Positions 27,191 through 35,143 of a stretch of DNA of 35,928 nt are shown piece after piece; position 1 is the first letter of the stretch, and each line of letters starts with the position of its first letter. The notes under the pieces are model-generated. The model did no database searches, was not told the origin of the DNA, and saw only the letters and a list, made by a program, of their open reading frames with translations. Source of the stretch: Komagataeibacter nataicola (GTDB taxonomy: Bacteria > Pseudomonadota > Alphaproteobacteria > Acetobacterales > Acetobacteraceae). Made by a program: the position numbers and the translations under genes. The stretch spans positions 1 to 35,928 of the forward strand of contig NZ_NIRT01000029.1 in assembly GCF_003207795.1 (NCBI RefSeq). The letters run 5' to 3'.

Positions 27191-28891
27191 ATGGCAGCAA
27201 GCACGATTTCCAGCCGGATTGCACAGGGTAGTGGGCGCACGGTGGCCGATACCGTCATTCGTGATGTGCGCCTGTTTGATCTGGTGACGGGGGAGATGCT
27301 GCCAACCGACATCGCCATCTGTGGCGACACCATTGTTGGCACGCTGGAGCATTACGAGGGGACCAATGTGATCGAGGGGCGGGGCCGCATTGCCGTGCCC
27401 GGCTTCATCGACACGCACCTGCATGTCGAATCCTCGCTCATCACGCCCTTCGAGTTCGATCGCTGCGTGCTGCCCCACGGCGTGACCACCGCCATATGCG
27501 ATCCGCACGAGATGGCCAACGTGCTCGGCCGCCCGGCGCTGGATTACTTTACCGAAGCCGCCATGCGCACGGTCATGGACCTGCGGGTCAACCTTTCAAG
27601 CTGCGTGCCCTCCACCCACCTTGAAACCTCGGGGGCGACGCTGGGTGCGGCTGACCTGCTGGCCTATCGCGATCACCCCAAGGTGATTGGCCTGGCCGAG
27701 TTCATGAACATCCCTGGCGTGCTGAATGGCGACCCCGGATGCCTGGAAAAGCTCGAAGCCTTTGCCGGTGGCCATATTGACGGCCATGCCCCGCTGCTGC
27801 GCGGGCGCAGGCTCAATGGCTATCTGAGCGCGGGCATCACCACTGATCATGAGGCCACCACGGCGCAAGAAGCGCTGGAAAAGGTGCGCAAGGGCATGAT
27901 GGTGCTGATCCGCGAAGGTTCGGTGTGCAAGGACCTGCGTGCGCTGGCGCCGCTGCTCAACCCGGTTACCTCGCCGTTCTTCGCCTTCTGCACCGATGAT
28001 CGCAACCCGCTCGAAATCGCGCATGAGGGGCATCTGGATTACCTGATCCGCCTGGCCATCTCGCTGGGTGTCGAGCCGCTGGCCGCCTATCGCAGCGCCT
28101 CGCTCAGTGCCGCCAACGCCTTCGGCCTGCGTGACCGGGGCATGATCGCACCCGGCAGGCGCGCCGATATCGTGCTGCTTGACGACCTGCGCGAATGCGT
28201 TGTGTCGGACGTGATCAGCGCGGGCCGCCTGGTGGATGATGCGCTGTTCGCCGCCCGTGACATCATTCCCCCCGTAGGGCTGGAGAGCATCAGCCTGCCC
28301 GCCCCGGTCAGTGCGGCGGATATGGAAATGAAGGGCAGCGGCACGCAGCGCCCCGTGATCGGCCTGCTGCCCGGCCAGATCATAACACCCTTCCTGCATG
28401 CCGACCTGCCGGTGGAAGATGGCATCGTGCAGCCTGACCCGGCACAGGATATCGCGCGCATCTGCGTGGTGGCACGGCATGGGCATAACGACAATATCGG
28501 TCGGGGCTTTGTTAAGGGCTTCGGGCTGTCTGGCGGAGCGCTGGCCTCATCGGTGGGGCATGACAGCCATAATATATGTGTGGTGGGCATGAACGATGCC
28601 GACATGGCGCTGGCGGTCAACCATCTGGAAAAGACCGGCGGCGGCTTTGTGGTCGTGCGTGATGGCAAGGTGGTGGCCGACATGCCGCTGCCCGTGGCGG
28701 GGTTGATGAGCGATGCGCCGTTCGAGGCTGTGCGCGACCAGCTCGAGGTGCTGCGTGCCGCGGCCCGCGCCCTGGGCTGCCTGCTTGATGAGCCGTTCCT
28801 CCAGCTTGCCTTCCTGCCGCTGCCGGTGATTCCGCACCTCAAGATTACGGATTTCGGCATGGTGGATGTCAACCGGATGGAACTGGTCTGA
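27191..28891 (+). CDS. ade: Adenine deaminase
   Basis: 566 residues, amidohydrolase family. It deaminates adenine to hypoxanthine for purine salvage. The N-terminal metal motif is [12 protein letters not shown] (His76, His78). [48 protein letters not shown] and [13 protein letters not shown] are typical of Ade. A C-terminal domain with [18 protein letters not shown] is also typical. A ribosome site, AGGACAGG, directly precedes 27191. The recombinase-like gene begins 22 bp after its stop and may be cotranscribed. Confidence 0.96.
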   Translation: MAASTISSRIAQGSGRTVADTVIRDVRLFDLVTGEMLPTDIAICGDTIVGTLEHYEGTNVIEGRGRIAVPGFIDTHLHVESSLITPFEFDRCVLPHGVTTAICDPHEMANVLGRPALDYFTEAAMRTVMDLRVNLSSCVPSTHLETSGATLGAADLLAYRDHPKVIGLAEFMNIPGVLNGDPGCLEKLEAFAGGHIDGHAPLLRGRRLNGYLSAGITTDHEATTAQEALEKVRKGMMVLIREGSVCKDLRALAPLLNPVTSPFFAFCTDDRNPLEIAHEGHLDYLIRLAISLGVEPLAAYRSASLSAANAFGLRDRGMIAPGRRADIVLLDDLRECVVSDVISAGRLVDDALFAARDIIPPVGLESISLPAPVSAADMEMKGSGTQRPVIGLLPGQIITPFLHADLPVEDGIVQPDPAQDIARICVVARHGHNDNIGRGFVKGFGLSGGALASSVGHDSHNICVVGMNDADMALAVNHLEKTGGGFVVVRDGKVVADMPLPVAGLMSDAPFEAVRDQLEVLRAAARALGCLLDEPFLQLAFLPLPVIPHLKITDFGMVDVNRMELV

Positions 28892-28913
28892 TCCGGCCAG
28901 GCGGAAACTGCCC

Positions 28914-29780
28914 ATGACCACGCCACAGGAGGCCCCCTCGCGGGCGGCCACGGCCACCCTGCGCGCCTATCGGGCGGACTGGGTGCATTTTACGCAATGG
29001 TGCGCGGAACAGGCCATCGCCCCCATTCCCGTAACGCCTGAAGGGGTTGCAGCCTATCTGCGCAGTCTGGGCACGTTTGCCCCGGCCACCATCCGCCGCC
29101 GCCTGGCCGCCATTGGCAAGATGCACCGCTTTAACGGGCTGGCGTGGGATGTCACGCATCCGCTTATCCGCGCGGCACTGGCTGAGATGCTCGAACAGGC
29201 CAGCCGCCCCGCGCTGCCGCCTGCCGTGGTCACTCCCGCCATGCTGGGCGCCATGTCGGCACACTGTACCGATGGAGTGCGCGGCCTGCGCGACCGCTGC
29301 CTGCTGCTGTTCGGCTTCGCAGGCGCGCTGCGGCGTTCGGAGCTGGTGGGGCTGCAGGTGGAAGATGTGCGCCTCACCCCCGAGGCGGTGATGCTGACGG
29401 TGCGCGACGGCCATGAGGCCCCCACCATCGCGCTGCCCGTGGCGCAGGAGCGCGAGATATGCCCGGCGGCGGCCTTTACCGCATGGCAGCAGGTGGCGCA
29501 CCGGCAGACCGGGCCGGTGTTTCGCGCCATCTCCAAGGGCGAACGCGTGGGCGGCCGCGCGCTGACCCCCTATGCCGTGACCCGCATCCTGCAACGCCGG
29601 GCGCTGATGGCCGAGGTGCCCCCCGCCACGGTGGCCCGGCTCAGCGCCCATGCGCTGCGGGCGGGCTTTATTGTCGAGGCCCTGCGCCACGGCATGGACC
29701 CTGCGGCTCTGGGCCAGCGCACCCGGTACCGTGATCCGCGCGCCCTGCGCCCTTATGCGGACCTGCTGGCCCATGACTGA
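28914..29780 (+). CDS. Tyrosine recombinase/phage-integrase-like protein with altered active site
   Basis: 288 residues. The N-terminal SAM-like DNA-binding domain (~10-95) has TLRAYRADWVHFTQWCAEQ and APATIRRRLAAIGKMHR. The C-terminal catalytic domain (~105-288) has Arg140 (FAGALRRSELVGLQ), His246 and Arg249 (SAHALRAGF), and a probable nucleophile Tyr281. The position normally His/Trp is Tyr272 by hand alignment, and the usual catalytic lysine is not evident. Its base composition matches the neighbours, and no att sites or cargo are seen. It overlaps the next gene by eight bases, so it belongs to a three-gene operon rather than acting as a classical integrase. Whether it cuts DNA is open. Confidence 0.85.
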   Translation: MTTPQEAPSRAATATLRAYRADWVHFTQWCAEQAIAPIPVTPEGVAAYLRSLGTFAPATIRRRLAAIGKMHRFNGLAWDVTHPLIRAALAEMLEQASRPALPPAVVTPAMLGAMSAHCTDGVRGLRDRCLLLFGFAGALRRSELVGLQVEDVRLTPEAVMLTVRDGHEAPTIALPVAQEREICPAAAFTAWQQVAHRQTGPVFRAISKGERVGGRALTPYAVTRILQRRALMAEVPPATVARLSAHALRAGFIVEALRHGMDPAALGQRTRYRDPRALRPYADLLAHD

Positions 29781-30477
29781 AACCCTGCGCCTGCCCTGGG
29801 CCGACCTGCCCCCCACGACCCCGCGTGAGGGGGAAGGTTCATCCGCCCCGACCCGCCGGCCGCCCGCACGCAGGGGGCGGCGGCCACTTTCCGCCTGGCC
29901 CGCGCCTGCGGGGCCGCTGCCCTGGCAGGGGTGGCACCTGCTGGTGCATGGGCCTGACGCGGGCATGGCGGCCTTCGCCACCGAAGCTGCCGGGCCGGGA
30001 CTGATTCCGTGGCCGTTCGATGCGGCGCAGGTGGAAGAAGACATGTTCGCGCTGGCCATCGGGGCCAATACGCCCGGATCGGGCCGGGGCGGCCTGTCGG
30101 TGGAAGGGTGCCGCATCCTCGCCCGCCAGTTCCGTGCGGCGGCGGAAGCGCGTCATGCCCGTCTCGCCCTGCGGTCTGATGGCGCCTGCCCGCTGGATTT
30201 CAATCGTCTGGTGCCCGTGCCGGATCGCATCCTGCACCTTGGCGCGACCCACCCCGATGCCCGCGCCTGGCTGCTGGCCAACTGGGGCGTGGTGGAAGCT
30301 CCCGCCCAGGTGGCGCCACTGCCGGGGCGTAAGGCGGGCAGGCGGCTGCCGCGCGGGCATCGGGCCGTGGTGTATGGCTTCTTTACCCGTGGCGGCACGC
30401 CAGCGCCCGTAGTGCGAAGGATGGAGGAGCATTACCCCCTGCTGACCTTCCGCCTGACCGGGCGGCCCCTGACATGA
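29773..30477 (+). CDS. Uncharacterised protein with Api92-like C-terminal domain
   Basis: 234 residues. The N-terminal ~45 residues are Pro/Arg-rich and probably disordered. The middle (HLLVHGPDAGMAAFATEAAG) is unassigned. The C-terminal half, LDFNRLVPVPDRILHLGA, AWLLANWGVVEAP, FFTRGGTPAPVVRRMEEHYP and LLTFRLTG, follows the pattern of Api92-like/DUF1281 ferredoxin-like domains (FN-x-IIPMP, NWGTKW, TAWSPP-PV, FP-x-xF) known from phages and plasmids. The normally conserved Trp after NWG is missing. It overlaps the recombinase gene by eight bases and the kleisin gene by four. Function unknown. Confidence 0.72.
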   Translation: MTETLRLPWADLPPTTPREGEGSSAPTRRPPARRGRRPLSAWPAPAGPLPWQGWHLLVHGPDAGMAAFATEAAGPGLIPWPFDAAQVEEDMFALAIGANTPGSGRGGLSVEGCRILARQFRAAAEARHARLALRSDGACPLDFNRLVPVPDRILHLGATHPDARAWLLANWGVVEAPAQVAPLPGRKAGRRLPRGHRAVVYGFFTRGGTPAPVVRRMEEHYPLLTFRLTGRPLT

Positions 30478-31289
30478 CCGGCCAGCCCGACCTGTTCGAC
30501 CCCGCGCGGCCCGGCCTTGAGCCGATTATCGTGCTGGAGGCCTATCAGGGTGACCTGTCACATCTGGTGCAACTGGCCCACGCGCGTGAAATCGACCTGA
30601 CCCGCCTTGATATCGTAGCCCTGATCGACCAGCTGGCCGAGGCCGCGCGGGCGCATGCCGCCCTGCCGCTGGGCATGAAGGCGCAGTGGGTGGTCATGGC
30701 GTCAGGCCTGCTGCTGCTGCGCTCGCGGCTGCTGCTGCCAGCCGATGATCCGCGCCAGCAGCAGGCAGAGCAGGAAGCCCACGACCTGCGCGCGCGCCTG
30801 ATCGCGGCCGAGCAGGCAGGGCACCTGGCGGGGTGGCTGGCCGCACGCGCGCAACTCGGGCGTGATGTCCATGCCTTTGGTGGCGCACAGCCTGTCCGGC
30901 GCGACGAATCGGCTGAATGGGAAGTGGACCGGATCGAATTCCTGTGGGGTTGCCTTGCGGTGTTTGATGGCAACTGGGGCGCCATGCCCGAGCAGGCGCC
31001 CTTCTATGCCCCGGTGCAGCTTGACCTGTTCTCGGTCGAGGAGGCGCGGGCACGGGTGCGTGCGTGCCTGGCGCATGCCCGCAAACCCGTGCCGCTGGAC
31101 CGCATGCTGCCCGATTCCGTGCGGCATGGGGCGGAAGGTGCGCGGCGCACGGGGCTGCGGCGCTCGGCATGGAGCAGCACGTTCACCGCCTGCCTCGAAA
31201 TGGTCAAGCAGGGCGAGGCGCTGGCCTACCAGCCCGGCCCCGATACGCTGCCCCGCTTTGGCAAGGTGGAGCGCGACGGCGCGGCCTGA
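30474..31289 (+). CDS. Divergent ScpA-family kleisin
   Basis: 271 residues. The N-terminal SMC-neck-binding helices are recognisable: VLEAYQGDLSHLVQLAHARE, IDLTRLDIVALIDQLAEA, and VVMASGLLLLRSRLLLP, matching the ScpA pattern (GPLDLLLHL, IDI, MAA-x-LL-x-KS-x-LLP). The C-terminal winged-helix, SAWSSTFTACLEMVKQGEA, also fits. ScpA bridges SMC heads in chromosome condensation. Unlike a housekeeping scpA it has no adjacent scpB, the GPLDLLL core is altered to QGDLSHLV, and it ends a recombinase/Api92-like operon. It may be an additional, specialised kleisin. It overlaps the preceding gene by four bases (ATGA). Confidence 0.8.
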   Translation: MTGQPDLFDPARPGLEPIIVLEAYQGDLSHLVQLAHAREIDLTRLDIVALIDQLAEAARAHAALPLGMKAQWVVMASGLLLLRSRLLLPADDPRQQQAEQEAHDLRARLIAAEQAGHLAGWLAARAQLGRDVHAFGGAQPVRRDESAEWEVDRIEFLWGCLAVFDGNWGAMPEQAPFYAPVQLDLFSVEEARARVRACLAHARKPVPLDRMLPDSVRHGAEGARRTGLRRSAWSSTFTACLEMVKQGEALAYQPGPDTLPRFGKVERDGAA

Positions 31290-31354
31290 ACCGTTTTTGA
31301 AAAGAAACCAAAGTGGTGGCGTGACTGTTGCCGCCCGTACTTCCGGTGCGGCCG

Positions 31355-31370
31355 CATTCATATCGAATAA
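31355..31370 (+). repeat. 16-bp direct repeat, copy 1 (possible operator)
   Basis: CATTCATATCGAATAA, containing the inverted repeat ATTC-N5-GAAT. It recurs exactly at 34808-34823. Both copies follow a similar GCGGC(C/T)G and lie upstream of Ton-system genes. Confidence 0.45.
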
Positions 31371-31409
31371 GTAATATGCTGGTGGCGTGGCTGGCCCGCA
31401 CAGGCGTGA

Positions 31410-31432
31410 AGGGTTTTTTCCCTCATTTTTTT
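31410..31432 (+). terminator. Weak rho-independent terminator after the kleisin operon
   Basis: AGGG-TTTTTT-CCCT hairpin followed by CATTTTTTT. The four-pair stem is short, so efficiency is doubtful. Confidence 0.35.
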
Positions 31433-31914
31433 AACACTTTGCTTGACTGGATTTTTTTTTTGATCAAGCTGGAACGAACGGTTTTTTGTTTGGCTGCCAT
31501 GCGGATGGAACACAGCTTCATGGAGGCCTTTTGGCATGGATGAGGTGGCCTGGCGGGCAGCAGGTCACATAAAAATATTTCATATAAGATCAGGGTTGAT
31601 TTCGAGATGTTAATAATGTTTATGGATAAAACGTGATGAATGAATGGCTTGGCTTGTCAGGGCAGGATGCATCCAGTGTCCGTGCATTGGCGTATGGACT
31701 GCCGGAGGCTACGACTGTCATGCTTTTCCGTTCCGCCGGGAAAGAGGGTTATCGTGCTTCAGGGTCAAGCCGGGGAGAACAAGGCGGATCGCATCAGTCG
31801 TTTCGTAGAAATCTGGTCATACTCCCGTAGTCAAATTGGTGAAATCAGAACATCCAGAACAAATTCTGTAATAATCCTTCCTAAAAACTATGCCGTTCTG
31901 AGTGAGGTATGGGT

Positions 31915-32577
31915 ATGACGTATGCGGAACAGAGTGATAACACACTACAAAAGGTAATCGTTTTTGCCCTCGTCCTGGCATTCGAGGGGCTGCTGGTGCT
32001 CGCGCTTCTGTTCGGGCTCAGCTCGCCGCCAGATGCGCCCCAGGAGCCGCCCAAGCCGCCGGTCGAGGTGCACATGATCAAGGAGCCGCCGCCACCGCCG
32101 CCGCCGCCGCCGCCACCCCCGCCGCCGCCGGAAATTACGCAGCCGCCGCCGCCGTATATTCCGCCGCCGAAGATTCAGGTGCCGACGCCGCCGCCGCCGA
32201 TGAAGGTGACTCACGAGAAGCCGCCCAAGGCCATGCCGCCCGCAAAGGCGACCCCGCCGGCTGATGCGCCCGTCTCCAACGCGCCGCCCGTGCCCGATCA
32301 CTCGGCAGGCACGTCGCCGCTGAACCATGTCGTGCCGGAATATCCGGAGGAGATGTCGGAAGAAGGCCGTGAGGGCGTTGTGTCCGTGGCATGCGACGTG
32401 GAGCCGACCGGCGTGACCAGCAACTGCCAGGTGGTCAACGTAAAAGGCGGCCAGGCATTTGCCGACGCAGCCCTGAAGGCGGTCCGCCGTTCGCGTTATG
32501 CGCCGGCAGTCAAAAATGGTGTGCCCGTCAAGGAGTTCCACCATCTCTATACGATCACGTTCAGTCTGAACGACTGA
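31915..32577 (+). CDS. tonB: Energy transducer TonB
   Basis: 220 residues. One N-terminal membrane helix (VIVFALVLAFEGLLVLALLFGL) anchors it in the inner membrane. A long Pro-rich periplasmic linker follows, with an uninterrupted run of 15 prolines (residues 58-72) and TPPPPMKVTHEKPPKAMPP. The C-terminal TonB domain is VVPEYPEEMSEEGREGVVSV ... FADAALKAVRRSRYAPAVKNG. Two cysteines in ACDVEPTGVTSNCQ could form a disulfide. It couples the proton motive force, through ExbB/ExbD, to outer-membrane receptors. The start at 31915 is favoured because GAGG lies seven bases upstream; 31909 is possible. First gene of tonB-exbB-exbD-exbD. Confidence 0.93.
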   Translation: MTYAEQSDNTLQKVIVFALVLAFEGLLVLALLFGLSSPPDAPQEPPKPPVEVHMIKEPPPPPPPPPPPPPPPEITQPPPPYIPPPKIQVPTPPPPMKVTHEKPPKAMPPAKATPPADAPVSNAPPVPDHSAGTSPLNHVVPEYPEEMSEEGREGVVSVACDVEPTGVTSNCQVVNVKGGQAFADAALKAVRRSRYAPAVKNGVPVKEFHHLYTITFSLND

Positions 32578-32665
32578 GCCTGAGTGTTAGGTCAGGCGCG
32601 GCGGGGGCCGGCAGCACCCCGCCGCATCGCGAAAAAAACATCCTGCTCCAGAGGATTTTGGTTAA

Positions 32666-33709
32666 ATGATCAGACTGCATCGTAAACACACTCTTGTTGC
32701 CTCGGCCGCGTTCGCTGCCATGCTGTGTGCTGCCTCGCCGCTTGCGGCGCTGGCGCAGGATGCCGCCCCGGCCGCGAACGATGCGGCCACGGCTCCGGCG
32801 GTTTCCGCTCCGCCCACCGATGGCGCTGGCGCACCGGCAACCCCGGCTCCAGGCACCGACGCCCCTGCCGCCGAAGCACCGGCCCCCGGCGCTGACGCCG
32901 CTCCGGCAACCCCCGCGCCAGAAGCGCCGGCCCCCGCGCCCGCCGCTGACGCCGCACCGCCGGCCGATGCGCCCAAGGCACCCGAAGGCAACCCCTACGG
33001 TCTTGGCGCACTGTGGGCCAATGGTGACTTCATCGCCCGTGGCGTGCTGCTCATCATGGTGTTCATGTCGCTGGGCACCTGGTACATCATGATTACCAAG
33101 TTCTTCGAGCAGGCCCGCGTGATGAACGCCGCCAAGCAGGTCATGAGCGATTTCTGGACCAAGGGTTCCATCAAGGAAGGTGCTGCTGCGCTGCCCGCGA
33201 ACTCCCCGTTCCGCTACATTGCCGATACGGGTGTCAAGGCCGCCGAGCACCACGAAGGCACGATGCAGGAATCCATCGACCTGCATTCCTGGACCACCAT
33301 GTCCATCCAGCGTTCGGTTGACGTGATCCAGACCAAGCTGCAGGGCGGCCTTGCCTTCCTCGGCACCGTGGGTTCCACCTCGCCGTTCGTGGGTCTGTTC
33401 GGCACCGTCTGGGGTATCTATCACGCCCTGACCGCCATCGGCATCGCGGGCCAGGCCTCGATCGACAAGGTTGCCGGTCCGGTTGGTGAATCGCTGATCA
33501 TGACCGCCATCGGCCTCGGCACCGCCGTTCCCGCCGTTCTGGGCTACAACCTGCTGGTCCGCCGCAACAAGGGCGCGATCGACAAGGTGCGCAACTTCGC
33601 CGCAGACGTGCAGTCGATCCTGATGGGTGGCTACCGCCATGGCGCGGACATCACCATCCATCCCGACAACTCCCCCACAACCACGACTATCGATAACCGG
33701 GTGGCCTGA
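32666..33709 (+). CDS. exbB: ExbB/MotA-TolQ-family proton channel with Ala/Pro-rich extension
   Basis: 347 residues. A signal peptide (MIRLHRKHTLVASAAFAAML ... ALAQ) is followed by about 80 residues almost entirely Ala, Pro and Asp (to ~110). The ExbB domain has three helices: FIARGVLLIMVFMSLGTWYI, LAFLGTVGSTSPFVGLFGTVWGIYHAL, and ESLIMTAIGLGTAVPAVLGYN. With ExbD it forms the proton channel that energises TonB. E. coli ExbB is about 240 residues; the extra length is the periplasmic Ala/Pro segment, seen in some alphaproteobacterial ExbB. Two bases separate it from the first exbD. Confidence 0.95.
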   Translation: MIRLHRKHTLVASAAFAAMLCAASPLAALAQDAAPAANDAATAPAVSAPPTDGAGAPATPAPGTDAPAAEAPAPGADAAPATPAPEAPAPAPAADAAPPADAPKAPEGNPYGLGALWANGDFIARGVLLIMVFMSLGTWYIMITKFFEQARVMNAAKQVMSDFWTKGSIKEGAAALPANSPFRYIADTGVKAAEHHEGTMQESIDLHSWTTMSIQRSVDVIQTKLQGGLAFLGTVGSTSPFVGLFGTVWGIYHALTAIGIAGQASIDKVAGPVGESLIMTAIGLGTAVPAVLGYNLLVRRNKGAIDKVRNFAADVQSILMGGYRHGADITIHPDNSPTTTTIDNRVA

Positions 33710-33711
33710 TC

Positions 33712-34134
33712 ATGGGTATGCAAGTTGGAGGTGGCGGCGATGAAGACGAGGTGGTGTCGGCCATCAACACCACACCGCTTGTCGACGTCATGCTGGTGCT
33801 GCTGATCATCTTCCTGATCACCATCCCCGTCGCGACACATACCATCAAGGTTAGCCTCCCCATGGATGCTAACCAGCCAACCCGGACGTTGCAGAACAAC
33901 ATCGTCGTGGCGATCACCCCGACCGGGCAGGCCTACTGGAACGAGACGCCGCTCACCAGCTATGCCGACCTGGAATCGCACCTGGAACACGTGGCTGCAC
34001 AGGTTCCGCAGCCCCAGATCCAGATCCGCGGTGACCAGACGGCAAAATACGAAGGTGTGGGCAAGGTGATCGCGGCCTGCCAGCAGGCTGGCATCGTTCA
34101 CGTCGATTTCATCACTGAGCAGCCGCACGGCTGA
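33712..34134 (+). CDS. exbD: ExbD biopolymer transport protein, first copy
   Basis: 140 residues. Short cytoplasmic start (MGMQVGGGGDEDEVVSAINT), one membrane helix with the essential proton-carrying aspartate at Asp25 (TPLVDVMLVLLIIFLITIP), and a periplasmic domain. Asp25 has the same number as in E. coli ExbD. The gene is two bases after exbB and 54 bp before the second exbD. Confidence 0.95.
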   Translation: MGMQVGGGGDEDEVVSAINTTPLVDVMLVLLIIFLITIPVATHTIKVSLPMDANQPTRTLQNNIVVAITPTGQAYWNETPLTSYADLESHLEHVAAQVPQPQIQIRGDQTAKYEGVGKVIAACQQAGIVHVDFITEQPHG

Positions 34135-34188
34135 TATCCATTCCCGGCCGGGGTTCATGCTCCGGCCACATTGGGGAGAGTAGACACC

Positions 34189-34626
34189 ATGGGCATGAAT
34201 GTCGGCTCAGACAGCACGACCGAGGACGAAGGTATTGTCGATATCAATACCACGCCCCTGATTGACGTCATGCTGGTGCTGTTGATCATGCTGATCATCA
34301 CCATCCCGCTCCAGACGCATTCAGTCTCGATCGATCTGCCGCAGGGCAATCCGCCGCCTTCCGCAGCCCCCGATCCGGTTGTGGATACGGTGGCGATCGA
34401 TTTTGACAACACCATCACCTGGAATGGCGAACCCGTTGCAGGCGAGGCGGACCTCCAGTCCCGCTTCAAGGATGCGGCGGCCCAGCCGGTCCAGCCCGAG
34501 ATGCACATCCACCCCGATCGCCTGGCCAGCTACAAGGTCGTGGCGCATGTCATGGCGGATGCACAGCGTCTTGGCGTGACCAAGCTGGGAATCATGGGAA
34601 GCGATCAGTTCATGGACGCGCAGTAA
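34189..34626 (+). CDS. ExbD biopolymer transport protein, second copy
   Basis: 145 residues, paralogue of the preceding gene (INTTPLIDVMLVLLIMLIITIP, Asp26 in the helix) but with a different periplasmic domain. Two ExbD per system are known in some proteobacteria, where the second may serve a subset of substrates. The start at 34189 follows GGGGAGAG; an in-frame ATG at 34171 is less likely. It ends the operon before a strong terminator. Confidence 0.93.
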   Translation: MGMNVGSDSTTEDEGIVDINTTPLIDVMLVLLIMLIITIPLQTHSVSIDLPQGNPPPSAAPDPVVDTVAIDFDNTITWNGEPVAGEADLQSRFKDAAAQPVQPEMHIHPDRLASYKVVAHVMADAQRLGVTKLGIMGSDQFMDAQ

Positions 34627-34660
34627 GCGCTCCGTTTTCACGATACAGCATCATGACCTG

Positions 34661-34698
34661 AAAAGCGGTCCTTCCCTTGTGGGGAGGGCCGCTTTTTT
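34661..34698 (+). terminator. Strong rho-independent terminator of the tonB-exb operon
   Basis: AAAAGCGGTCCTTCCC and GGGGAGGGCCGCTTTTTT form a long GC-rich stem around a TTGT loop, followed by a run of six T. Confidence 0.9.
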
Positions 34699-34807
34699 CA
34701 TGCGTCCGGCACGGATATGAAATGCCGCTTTTTAGGGCACATGGCTCCGGGCAGCTGTAGCATAAAAAGCACGCAACCCACATTGTTGGGGCCGTTCAGG
34801 CGGCTGT

Positions 34808-34823
34808 CATTCATATCGAATAA
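34808..34823 (+). repeat. 16-bp direct repeat, copy 2 (possible operator)
   Basis: Exact second copy of CATTCATATCGAATAA (copy 1 at 31355-31370), about 300 bp upstream of the receptor gene. Apart from this, 34699-34975 is AT-rich, with no gene or clear promoter that I can name. Confidence 0.45.
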
Positions 34824-34975
34824 AAAACGGAATGTTGTAAAATCGTTAGTTTATAGCGGGATAGGCGTTATTGCCTCTGCCGGGTCATGCCCGGTTTCCA
34901 GATAGATAAACACGCTGTTGCGTTTTTTAAGCTTGGCCTGTCCAAGTGTATTTCATAAGTCAACAGGAAGGCGGA

Positions 34976-35143
34976 ATGTTCAGTTTCCGCAACTACTTCA
35001 GCATGACCGGTACGGGACGGAAAATGCTGTCAGTGAGGCAGACGGGGATGGCTGCCGCTGAAAACCGTATGGCTGCACGCAATGGCGCGCCGCTGGACAG
35101 ATTTGCGGGGGGAACGAATGAAGACGGGCCGGGATATCTATAA
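34976..35143 (+). CDS. Possible short leader ORF overlapping the receptor start
   Basis: 55 codons (MFSFRNYFSMTGTGRKMLS ...) with a strong AGGAAGG site six bases upstream. It overlaps the receptor start at 35118 by 26 bases in another frame. The good ribosome site and overlap suggest translational coupling, but the peptide resembles nothing I know and has no cysteine or signal peptide. It could be chance. Confidence 0.3.
   Translation: MFSFRNYFSMTGTGRKMLSVRQTGMAAAENRMAARNGAPLDRFAGGTNEDGPGYL

Larger units (their letters stand above)
31290..31914. other. AT-rich 625-bp gap before tonB
   Basis: No convincing gene. It holds one copy of a 16-bp repeat (31355-31370), a weak terminator (31410-31432), a ten-T tract flanked by GCTTGA/TCAAGC arms (31440-31469), and a weak Fur-box-like match at 31606-31624 (13 of 19). 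The short frame at 31640-31918 has no ribosome site or family resemblance. It probably carries the promoter and control region of the tonB operon. Confidence 0.5.

Noticed and set aside
31640-31918. 92-codon frame before tonB
   Set aside because: No ribosome site, no recognisable sequence, and it runs into the tonB start; more likely leader DNA.
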